This document shows, piece after piece, positions 35,396 through 43,533 of a DNA stretch of 64,000 nucleotides. The notes under the pieces are model-generated. The model ran no database searches, was not told where the DNA came from, and saw nothing but the letters and a program-made list of their open reading frames with translations. This DNA comes from Victivallaceae bacterium (GTDB taxonomy: Bacteria; Verrucomicrobiota; Lentisphaeria; Victivallales; Victivallaceae), in NCBI GenBank assembly GCA_024405735.1, contig JAKSOF010000011.1:1-64000 (forward strand). The letters are read 5' to 3'. A program made the position numbers and the translations under genes. Every line of letters starts with the position of its first letter. Position 1 is the stretch's first letter.

Positions 35396-36369
35396 AGCAA
35401 GTCGGCGATCAGGATGCCGCCGAGCGTCAGCACGCCGGAAAAGAAAAAAATCGCCATCTGCAACGGGTAATCGCGGCTCGACAACGCGAGGATCGACAAA
35501 TTTCCCATGCCCGGAATGTTGAAAATGTATTCGACGATCACGCTTCCCGCGACCAGCGACGGCAAAAGACCGCCGAAAAGGGTGATCAAAGTGATCAGCG
35601 CGTTGCGGAACGCGTGACGCCAGACGACTTCGCATTCGGCAACCCCCTTGGCGCGCGCGCCGCGGACGAAATCGCTGTGAAGCACCTCCAGCATCCCCGC
35701 GCGCGCATAGCGCGACAATCCGGCGAATCCGGCATAGGAAAGGGAAAAGACCGGCAGAATATAGCGGCAGATGCTCTCCCACTGCAATTGCCAGACGGAC
35801 TTTACGCCGTCGTCGACGACTTCCAGTCCCTGCAACGGAAAGAGCGGCAAGACGCCGCCGTCGCACAAAAGCGTCTGCAACAAAAGCCCCACCCACATCA
35901 CGGGCAGTGAATAGAGGAAAAAAAGCACAAATTCGATCGCGCGGTCGGCAACCGTCCCGTTGTGTTTCGCGCTGAAAACGCCGAGCGGGATCGCGAGAAA
36001 ATAGGTGACGAGCACCGCCCAGAAATTCAGCGAGAGCGTATTGGGCAGTTTTTCGGCGATCAGCGCCGTCACCGGACGTCCCGGATCGACCGAAGCGGAA
36101 ACGCCGAAATCGCCGTGAAGCACGATGCCGCCGAGCCAACAGGCGAATCCGACGATGATCGGGCGGTCGAGATGAAGTTCCTTGCGCAACTGCATATTTC
36201 CGGCAAGCCCGGAACGTGCGTCGACGTTTCCGGCGGAAGCGGAACTTTCGAGCATTGCACTGCGCGTCGGGTCGCCCGGCGCCAACCGCAACAGAAAATA
36301 GCTGACAAAAAGGATCGCAAAAAGTGTCAACAACGCAAGCGTCAACCGTTTGGCAAGATAGCAGATCAT
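35356..36369 (-). CDS. ABC oligopeptide-type permease (DppB/OppB family), orphan
   Basis: 337-residue inner-membrane permease for peptide or nickel importers. It begins MICYLAKRLTLALLTLFAILFVSYFLLRLAPGDP, the DppB N-terminus, and has the cytoplasmic EAA-like loop (YARAGMLEVLHSDFVRGARAKG near 240) and the terminal DPRIDLAK pattern. A complete importer also needs DppC, two ATPases and a binding protein, none of which follow; the gene ends against an opposite-strand gene, so the rest must be elsewhere or lost. The start overlaps the chromate-transporter gene as ATGA. Confidence 0.85.
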   Translation of the reverse strand: MICYLAKRLTLALLTLFAILFVSYFLLRLAPGDPTRSAMLESSASAGNVDARSGLAGNMQLRKELHLDRPIIVGFACWLGGIVLHGDFGVSASVDPGRPVTALIAEKLPNTLSLNFWAVLVTYFLAIPLGVFSAKHNGTVADRAIEFVLFFLYSLPVMWVGLLLQTLLCDGGVLPLFPLQGLEVVDDGVKSVWQLQWESICRYILPVFSLSYAGFAGLSRYARAGMLEVLHSDFVRGARAKGVAECEVVWRHAFRNALITLITLFGGLLPSLVAGSVIVEYIFNIPGMGNLSILALSSRDYPLQMAIFFFSGVLTLGGILIADLLYMAADPRIDLAK

Positions 36370-36914
36370 AACAACGCCGAAAGCGCCCCCAGCGCCGCGC
36401 CGCAGACGATCAGACGGAATGCGGAAATTTTACTTTTCAGCATCAAAATAAGCGTTATTCCGAAAACGGCAAGCGAGATCCAGTCGATTTTGAGCGTGCC
36501 TTCTTTTTCCGCGAAAAGCGAAAGCCGCAAAAAGAGCAATGCGGCGTAAGTGATCATCCCGACGGCGGCGGGACGCACCCCCGTCATCAATCCGCGCACG
36601 AAAAAACTGTCGCGGTACTTCCGCAATCCGGCAACGGCGAGCGAGGCGAGAAACAACGTCGGCAAAACGAAACCTGCAGTCGCCGCAAGACTGCCCCATA
36701 CGCCGCCTTCCAGATAACCGCTGTAAGTCGCCGTGTTGATCCCGACGGGGCCCGGCGTCAGTTGCGCGATGGAAACAAGATTGAGAAATTCATTGGCGGC
36801 AAGGATCCCGCGCTGTGTCACCAGATCGGCAAAAAGCAACGGGATCAGAATATATCCGCCGCCGAAGCAAAGCAATGAAAAGCCGGAAAAGCGCAAAAGG
36901 AGCGTCAAAATCAT
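36366..36914 (-). CDS. Chromate transporter family, short form (second half)
   Basis: 182-residue CHR-family membrane protein with about five to six hydrophobic segments. It shows the conserved FxGGGYIxIPL and QLTPGPVGINTATYSG (near residue 50) of CHR domains. Many bacteria encode chromate transporters as two short proteins that act together, and this pair overlaps by four bases. Members export chromate or, more often in anaerobes, an unproven anion. Overlap with the permease start (ATGA) makes a tight operon. Confidence 0.85.
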   Translation of the reverse strand: MILTLLLRFSGFSLLCFGGGYILIPLLFADLVTQRGILAANEFLNLVSIAQLTPGPVGINTATYSGYLEGGVWGSLAATAGFVLPTLFLASLAVAGLRKYRDSFFVRGLMTGVRPAAVGMITYAALLFLRLSLFAEKEGTLKIDWISLAVFGITLILMLKSKISAFRLIVCGAALGALSALL

Positions 36915-37483
36915 TTGCCGTCCTCCTCTTTCATCCGGACGCGCAACGCGAGCATTCCAAGCGGGATCGCGCCGAAAAAGATCCAGACGCTCGGCACATG
37001 AAAGAGGATCAGGACCAACGCCGCCATTGCAAGCGCGATCTCAAACGCCGCGCGGCAGTTTTTCCGGAACATCCGGTATGCCGTACAGACGATCAATGCG
37101 GTCACGGCGGCGCGGACTCCGTTGAAAAGCCCGACAAGAAGCGGATTCTGCGGATCAAGCGAGGGGAAAAAGACCGCGATCAGCAAAATGATGACGAAAC
37201 TCGGCAGCACCGCCCCCGCCAATGCGGAAACCGCGCCGGGAAATCCGGCGACTTTCATCCCGACGTAAACGGCGCAGTTGGCGGCGACGACGCCCGGTAT
37301 CGTCTGCGAAACGGCGACCATATCGAGCACTTCCTCTTCGGAAAGAAGTTTGCGCTTGACGGCAAAGGTCTCCTCGATGACGGGGAGCATCGCCAGCCCT
37401 CCGCCGAGCACGAAAAGCGCGATCCGGGCAAAAGTCCAGAATAAAATCGCGCAACGGCGCAATTTTTCGGACCAATCTGTCAT
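36911..37483 (-). CDS. Chromate transporter family, short form (first half)
   Basis: 190-residue CHR-family partner of the next gene. FVLGGGLAMLPVIEETF near 23 and SQTIPGVVAANCAVYVG near 60 are the diagnostic CHR segments; roughly six hydrophobic stretches follow. The ATG at 37483 is preferred to an in-frame TTG at 37504 because CGGGA lies nine bases upstream. It begins 23 bp after PFOR in the same direction and probably uses its transcript. Confidence 0.85.
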   Translation of the reverse strand: MTDWSEKLRRCAILFWTFARIALFVLGGGLAMLPVIEETFAVKRKLLSEEEVLDMVAVSQTIPGVVAANCAVYVGMKVAGFPGAVSALAGAVLPSFVIILLIAVFFPSLDPQNPLLVGLFNGVRAAVTALIVCTAYRMFRKNCRAAFEIALAMAALVLILFHVPSVWIFFGAIPLGMLALRVRMKEEDGK

Positions 37484-37506
37484 CTTTTTGTTTCCCGTTG
37501 GCAAAA

Positions 37507-40500
37507 CTACTGATTTTCCTCAAGTTTTTTGTAATGCTCGTAACGCTTGGCGGCGTGTTCACTTCCGGCGGCAAAATATGCCGCGGCGTTTTCGGGGAAA
37601 GTGCGCGTCAATGCGGCGTAACGGGTTTCGCCCGCAAGGAAATCGGTATAGGCGCTTTGCGGCGCTCCCGAATCGAGCGTCAGTTTCTTTTCCTTGCGCG
37701 GATCGTAACGGTAGAGCAACCAGTATCCCGCATCGACCGCGCGCTTCATTTCCTGCTGCGTACAGCCCATCCCGCACTTGATGCCGTGCGAAAGACAGGG
37801 CGTATAGGCGATGATGACCGACGGACCGTCGTAGGATTCGGCTTCGCGGATCGCCTTGATCAGCTGATTGGGGTCGGCGCCCATCGCGACTTGGGCGACG
37901 TAGACGTTGCCGTAGGTCATAAAGATCCTGCCGAGATCTTTCTTGGGGCTTTTTTTACCGGCGCTGGCAAACTGGGCGACCGCGCCGAGCGGCGTCGCCT
38001 TGGAGGATTGTCCGCCGGTGTTGCTGTAAACTTCGGTATCGACGATGAAAACATTGATGTTTTCGCCGGAAGCGATCACGTGATCGAGCCCGCCGAAGCC
38101 GATGTCATACGCCCAGCCGTCGCCGCCGAACATCCAGAACGTTTTGCGCGCAAGCATATCGCTGTGCGCCAATGCTTCGCGCACGAGCTTCGCGCACGAC
38201 AGCGTTTCCGGGAGTTTTTTCAATACGGAAACAAGTTCATCGGCGGCGATCCGCGACGCATCGAAATCATCGAAATCCGCCAGCATCCTTTCGATGGCGT
38301 TTTTCGCGTCAAGGGGCAGATCTTCCGCCTCAAGCAACTGCGTGAGAAGCCGTTTTTCGGCATTGCGCTGCTGTTTGACGCTCAACGCCATCCCGAGCGA
38401 AAATTCCGCATTGTTTTCAAAGAGCGAATTGCTCCACGCGGGCCCCCTGCCCGAAGCGTTGACCGTGTAGGGGATCCCCGGCATCGGCGAACCCCACGCC
38501 TGCGAACACCCGGTCGCATTCGCCCAGTAGACGCGGTCGCCGAAAAGCTGGGTCAGAAGTTTCGCGTAAGGCGTTTCGCCGCAACCGGCGCACGCGGCGG
38601 AAAATTCGAGCAACGGAGTCCGGAATTGACTGCCCTTGATGCTCCACGGATCGAAAACGTCGCCTTTCGGAGAAATTTGCTGCGCGTAATCCCAAAGTTC
38701 GCGCTTTTCCCCGACTTCGCGGTAGGGAAGCATCGTCAGCGCCTTTTCTTTGGCAGGACAGTTGTTCGCACACGCGCCGCAACCGGTGCAGTCGGCAAGA
38801 CTTGCGGCAAGCGCAAAGTGCAGATTTTCCTTGCCGCGCACAGGGAGCGTCTGAAATCCTTCCGGAGCCGCGGATTTTTCCGCATCGTTGAGCAGATAAG
38901 GACGGATCACGGCGTGCGGACAGACCAGCGCACAGCGGTTGCATTGCAGACACTTGGAGGCATCCCACACCGGTACGCGCACGGCGATGCCGCGTTTTTC
39001 CCATGCGGTCAACCCCATTTCGACAACGCCGTCCTCGTAGCCCTTGAAGGCGCTGACGGGCAGATCGTCGCCCTGCTGACGGTTGATGGGATCGGCAAGA
39101 CGGCGCACGACATCGGGACGCGCGGGATCATTTTCCGGCGCATCGTCGGCAAGAGAAGCCCACTCGGACGGAATTTCCACCGCGACGAGCGCGTCGGCGC
39201 CCGCGTCGATCGCCGCAAAATTTTTCTGCACGACCTCGTCGCCTTTGGCGAAGTAGGTGCGGCGCGCGAGTTCTTTCATATAGTTGCGCGCTTCTTCAAA
39301 TGGAATGACATTCGCCAAACGGAAAAATGCCGACTGCAGGACTAAATTGTAGTGACTTCCGAGCCCGAGTCTGTCGGCGATGGCGACCGCGTCGATCGTA
39401 TAAAGTTTCGCGTGACGCTGTGCCAAAATGCGCTTGACGCGGCAGGGCAGATATTTTTCCAGCTCTTCCGCGCTCCGCCCGGTGTTGAGCAGCAATGTGC
39501 CGTTTTCCTTCAACTCTCCGGCGACGTCGTACTGCCGGATGTAAGTTTCATTGTGGCACCCGATGAAATCGGCGCGCTTGACGTAATAACTCGAGCGGAT
39601 CAACTGATCGCCGAAACGCAAATGCGACTTGGTGACGCCGAACGATTTTTTCGCATCGTACTCGAAATACGCCTGGGCGAATTTCGCGGTGTGCGCGTTG
39701 ATGATCTCGACCGTGCTCTTGTTGGCGCCGACCGTGCCGTCGGAGCCAAGTCCCCAGAATTTACAGCATATCTGATGCTCGTCGTCGGGGTAAAGCGCGC
39801 CGTTTGTCGTCAGCGACAAATGCGTCACATCGTCGTCGATGCCGATCGTGAAGTTGTTGCGCGGCTCCGCCTGGTTGAGATTTTCAAAGACGGCGGCGAT
39901 CTGCGCCGGATCGACGTCCTTGCTCGACAAACCGTAACGTCCGCCGACGACGGCAACCGGCGCATTGCGCCGCGCGACGACGGTCGCGACATCCTGAAAG
40001 AGCGGCTCTCCGGCACTGCCCATTTCCTTGCAACGGTCGAGAACGGCGATCTTTTCGACGCCCGCGGGGAGCGCGCCGAGAAATGCCTCCGCCGAAAAGG
40101 GACGGAATAAATGCACTTGCAGAAATCCCGTTTTTTCGCCGCGCGCATTGAGGAAATCGACCGTTTCGCGCACCGCTCCGGAAACGGAGCCCATCGCGAC
40201 GATGACGCGCGTCGCATCGGCGGCGCCGTAGTAGTCAAAAAGATGATACTGCCGCCCCGTCACCGCGCCGAGTTTGTCCATATAATCCTGAACGATGCCG
40301 GGAAGCGCGTCGTAAAAGCGGTTGTTCGCCTCGCGCACCTGGAAATAGATGTCGCCGTTTTGCACCGTGGCGCGCAGTTTCGGATGTTCCGGATTGAGCG
40401 CCTGCGCCCGGAATTCGGCGAGTTTTTCACGGTCGAGCAACGCGTCGAAAACCTCGTAGGGGATCGTTTCGACTTTGCTCATCTCGTGCGAAGTGCGGAA

Positions 40501-41028
40501 ACCGTCGAAAAAATGGAGAAAAGGGATCCTGCCCGCCAGTGCCGCCAGGTGGGCGACGGGGGCGAGATCCATGATCTCCTGCGAATTCGCGCTCGACAAG
40601 AGCGCAAAGCCGGTCTGACGGCAATTCATCACGTCGGAGTGATCGCCGAAAATGGAGAGCGCATGCGTTCCCACCGTGCGCGACGCGACGTGAAGCACCC
40701 CCGGCAGTCTTTCGCCGGAAATGCGGTGCATCACCGGGATCATCAGCATCAATCCCTGCGACGAGGTGAAACTTGTCGAGAGCGCGCCCGCTTCCAGCGC
40801 GCCGTGGATCGCCGCCGCCGCTCCGGCTTCGGACTCCATTTCGACGAGCGTCACTTCCTGACCGAAAAGATTCTTTTTGCCTTTCGCCGACCAGGCGTCG
40901 GTCTTGCCCGCCATCGGCGACGACGGCGTGATCGGATAGATCGCGGCGATCTCGGTAAAAGCGTAGGCGACGTAGGCACACGCTTCATTGCCGTCCATCG
41001 TCGCAAAATTCTTTTTGACGGTATCCAT
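37507..41028 (-). CDS. nifJ: Pyruvate:ferredoxin/flavodoxin oxidoreductase
   Basis: 1173-residue single-chain PFOR, which turns pyruvate and CoA into acetyl-CoA, CO2 and reduced ferredoxin in the cytoplasm of anaerobes. Order of parts: TPP/pyrimidine and pyruvate-binding domain (MDGNEACAYVAYAFTEIAAIYPITPSSPMA), gamma domain, two 4Fe-4S motifs (CLQCNRCALVCP near 705 and CTGCGACANNCPA near 762), a third cluster near the TPP domain (CAGCGETPY) and the TPP site (FGGDGWAYDIGFGGLDHVIASG, VDTEVYSNTGGQSSK). Length and all motifs are typical. It follows the acyl-CoA ligase fusion by 21 bp in one operon. Confidence 0.97.
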   Translation of the reverse strand: MDTVKKNFATMDGNEACAYVAYAFTEIAAIYPITPSSPMAGKTDAWSAKGKKNLFGQEVTLVEMESEAGAAAAIHGALEAGALSTSFTSSQGLMLMIPVMHRISGERLPGVLHVASRTVGTHALSIFGDHSDVMNCRQTGFALLSSANSQEIMDLAPVAHLAALAGRIPFLHFFDGFRTSHEMSKVETIPYEVFDALLDREKLAEFRAQALNPEHPKLRATVQNGDIYFQVREANNRFYDALPGIVQDYMDKLGAVTGRQYHLFDYYGAADATRVIVAMGSVSGAVRETVDFLNARGEKTGFLQVHLFRPFSAEAFLGALPAGVEKIAVLDRCKEMGSAGEPLFQDVATVVARRNAPVAVVGGRYGLSSKDVDPAQIAAVFENLNQAEPRNNFTIGIDDDVTHLSLTTNGALYPDDEHQICCKFWGLGSDGTVGANKSTVEIINAHTAKFAQAYFEYDAKKSFGVTKSHLRFGDQLIRSSYYVKRADFIGCHNETYIRQYDVAGELKENGTLLLNTGRSAEELEKYLPCRVKRILAQRHAKLYTIDAVAIADRLGLGSHYNLVLQSAFFRLANVIPFEEARNYMKELARRTYFAKGDEVVQKNFAAIDAGADALVAVEIPSEWASLADDAPENDPARPDVVRRLADPINRQQGDDLPVSAFKGYEDGVVEMGLTAWEKRGIAVRVPVWDASKCLQCNRCALVCPHAVIRPYLLNDAEKSAAPEGFQTLPVRGKENLHFALAASLADCTGCGACANNCPAKEKALTMLPYREVGEKRELWDYAQQISPKGDVFDPWSIKGSQFRTPLLEFSAACAGCGETPYAKLLTQLFGDRVYWANATGCSQAWGSPMPGIPYTVNASGRGPAWSNSLFENNAEFSLGMALSVKQQRNAEKRLLTQLLEAEDLPLDAKNAIERMLADFDDFDASRIAADELVSVLKKLPETLSCAKLVREALAHSDMLARKTFWMFGGDGWAYDIGFGGLDHVIASGENINVFIVDTEVYSNTGGQSSKATPLGAVAQFASAGKKSPKKDLGRIFMTYGNVYVAQVAMGADPNQLIKAIREAESYDGPSVIIAYTPCLSHGIKCGMGCTQQEMKRAVDAGYWLLYRYDPRKEKKLTLDSGAPQSAYTDFLAGETRYAALTRTFPENAAAYFAAGSEHAAKRYEHYKKLEENQ

Positions 41029-41049
41029 ATTTTCTGCCTCTTGATATTT

Positions 41050-43533
41050 TTATTCGGCGACGATGCCTTCCACCCGGGCGATGTGAAGACGTTTCGCGGC
41101 ATCCTCGCGCATTTTGTACTTCAATATCTTGCCCGCCGCATTCTGCGGAAAGGCCTCGACGAAATCGACGTAGCGCGGCACTTTGTGCTTCGCCATATTG
41201 CGCCGGACGAAATCCTGCAATTCCTCCGCCGTCATTTTTTCGCCTTTTTTGAGGATGACGGCGGCGAGGATCTCCTCGCCGAGCGCCTTGTCGGGGATCC
41301 CGATCACCTGCACGTCCTCGACTTTGGGATGCGTGTAGATGAATTCCTCGATCTCCTTGGGATAGATGTTTTCGCCGCCGCGGATGATCATATCCTTGAG
41401 CCGCCCGGTAATGCGGTAATTCCCGTCCGGAGTCCGCATCGCGAGGTCGCCGGTATGAAGCCAGCCCTCGGCGTCGATCGCGGCGACCGTTTCGGCGGGC
41501 ATCTTGTAATAGCCTTTCATCACGTGATAGCCGCGCGTCACAAATTCGCCGACTTCGTTGTCGCCGAGCGTGCGCCCCGTTTCCGGATCGACGATGCGGT
41601 TCTCGATTTCGGGCAGATCGCGCCCGACCGTCGCGACGCGGTCTTCGATCGGGTCGCTCGTCATCGACATCGTACATCCGGGCGAAGCCTCGGTCTGTCC
41701 GTAAACGATCGTGATTTCTTTCATATTCATCTTGCCGATGACGTCGCGCATCACCGAGATCGGACAGGGCGAGCCCGCCATGATCCCGGTGCGCATCGCC
41801 GAGAAATCGGTTCTGGCGAAATCGGGATGCCCGAGCAGCGCGATGAACATCGTCGGCACGCCGTGAAAACAAGTGATCTTTTCCTGATCGATGCAGGCGA
41901 GCGCGGGCTTCGCCGAAAAGTAGGGCAGCGGCAGCAGCGTCGCGCCGTGCGTCATCGACGCCGTCATCGCGAGCACCATCCCGAAGCAGTGAAACATCGG
42001 CACCTGGATCATCATCCGGTCGGCGGTCGAAAGATCCATCCGGTCGCCGATGCATTTGCCGTTGTTGACCACGCCGAGGTGCGTCAGCATCACCCCCTTG
42101 GGGAAGCCGGTCGTCCCCGAAGTGTACTGCATATTGCAGACGTCGTGGATGTCGACCGCCTCGGCGCGACGCCGCAATTCCTCGACGGAAACGCTTTTGG
42201 CGCGACCGAGCGACTGCTCCCACGTCATCGCACCCTCCTGATGATAGCCGACGGTGATCACGTGGCGCAGAAACGGCAGTTTACGCGCATGCAGTTCCTC
42301 TCCGGCGCGGCACAAAGCAAGTTCCGGGCAGAGTTCGGCGATGATCCCGGCGTAGTCGGAATCGCGCCAGCTCTTTTCGAGGATCAGCGTATGCGTGTCG
42401 GACTGCTTCAAAAGATATTCCGCCTCGGCGATCTTGTAGGCGGTGTTGACCGTGACGAGGATCGCGCCGATCTTGGTCGTCGCCCAGAAACTGATGAACC
42501 ACTGGGGCAAATTGGTCATCCAGACGGCGACTTTCATCCCCGGCTTGACGCCGAGCGCGATGAGCGCGCGCGCAAATTCGTCGACGTCGTCGCGGAATTC
42601 CCCGTAAGTGCGGGTATAGTCGAGCGTCGTGTACTTAAAGGCGAGCTGGTCGGGAAATTCCCGCACCATCGTGTCGAGTACCTGGGAAAAGGTCTTTTCG
42701 ATCAGGGTCTCCTTTTTCCAGACGAATTTTCCGGTGTGCGCATTGTTCTCGTAGAGCGCGCTCTTGGCGCGCGCCGTGTCGAAGCGGCTCATAAAGCTGA
42801 CGAAGTGCGGCAACACGATGTCCGCGTCGGCGATCTCGTCCCATTCCGGGTCCCATTCGATCGAAGCAAATCCGTCGTAGTTGATCGATTTCAACGCATC
42901 CATCACCTGACCGAGCGGCAAAGTCCCCTCGCCGACGAGCGAAAACTTTTCGGCGCTCTCGGAGTCCTTGACGTGGACGTGACGGACGTAGGCGCCCAGA
43001 TTTTTGATCGTCGCGGCGGGCGTTTCGTTGCCGATGCGGAAAGGATGGTGCAAATCCCAGAGCGCGGCAAGATGATCGCTGATGAATTCCTCAAACAAAG
43101 CGCGCAGTTTTGCCGTGTCGGCAAAGACGCCGACCGTTTCGATCCAGAGCGGCGTCTTTTCCCGTCCGGCGATTTCAAGCGCCTGACGCAAAAATGCGCG
43201 GACGCGGTCAACGGCGCCGTCGTCGTCCGCCGCCGTGCGGAGGCGGATCCCCGCAGCGTGAAGTTTACGCGCGATCACGGCAAGTTGCGTCAATTCCGCA
43301 AGCGCCGCTTCGGCACTGTCGGCGATGTCGCTCACCAGATCAAGACAGACGATCTGCAAATGCTTTTCAAACGTCCGGCGGCGGAGCGCGGCGAGCGCGG
43401 CTCCGTCGAGACCGCCCAGCATTTTCTGCGCATCGTGGATCTCGATGCCGGCAAAATTGTAACGGGCGGCGAGATCGAAAAATCCATCGACCGAAGAACC
43501 GCGCCAGCGGTTGGTGGAAAATGCCAGTTTCAT
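41050..43533 (-). CDS. Fusion of xylose-isomerase-like TIM barrel and acyl-CoA synthetase
   Basis: 827 residues with two enzymes. Residues 1-270 are a sugar-phosphate isomerase/epimerase-type barrel of the AP-endonuclease-2 superfamily; plausible metal ligands are Glu132 (IETVG), Asp160 and His162/163 (WDLHHP), His185/187 (HVHVKD) and Glu226 (IEWDPE). Residues 285-827 form an AMP-forming acyl-CoA synthetase: YTSGTTGFPKG (470-480), YGQTE (611-615), HTGD (693-696), RGGENIYPKE and the catalytic Lys in GKILK (802). Both halves look complete. It overlaps the LeuA-like gene by four bases and precedes PFOR. Such a fusion is unusual; the substrate is unknown, and a read error joining two genes is unlikely because no stop or frame break occurs. 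Confidence 0.85.
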   Translation of the reverse strand: MKLAFSTNRWRGSSVDGFFDLAARYNFAGIEIHDAQKMLGGLDGAALAALRRRTFEKHLQIVCLDLVSDIADSAEAALAELTQLAVIARKLHAAGIRLRTAADDDGAVDRVRAFLRQALEIAGREKTPLWIETVGVFADTAKLRALFEEFISDHLAALWDLHHPFRIGNETPAATIKNLGAYVRHVHVKDSESAEKFSLVGEGTLPLGQVMDALKSINYDGFASIEWDPEWDEIADADIVLPHFVSFMSRFDTARAKSALYENNAHTGKFVWKKETLIEKTFSQVLDTMVREFPDQLAFKYTTLDYTRTYGEFRDDVDEFARALIALGVKPGMKVAVWMTNLPQWFISFWATTKIGAILVTVNTAYKIAEAEYLLKQSDTHTLILEKSWRDSDYAGIIAELCPELALCRAGEELHARKLPFLRHVITVGYHQEGAMTWEQSLGRAKSVSVEELRRRAEAVDIHDVCNMQYTSGTTGFPKGVMLTHLGVVNNGKCIGDRMDLSTADRMMIQVPMFHCFGMVLAMTASMTHGATLLPLPYFSAKPALACIDQEKITCFHGVPTMFIALLGHPDFARTDFSAMRTGIMAGSPCPISVMRDVIGKMNMKEITIVYGQTEASPGCTMSMTSDPIEDRVATVGRDLPEIENRIVDPETGRTLGDNEVGEFVTRGYHVMKGYYKMPAETVAAIDAEGWLHTGDLAMRTPDGNYRITGRLKDMIIRGGENIYPKEIEEFIYTHPKVEDVQVIGIPDKALGEEILAAVILKKGEKMTAEELQDFVRRNMAKHKVPRYVDFVEAFPQNAAGKILKYKMREDAAKRLHIARVEGIVAE

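Noticed and set aside
37507-41028. Possible split or frameshift in PFOR
   Set aside because: The frame is continuous for 1173 codons with all iron-sulfur and TPP motifs in the normal order.
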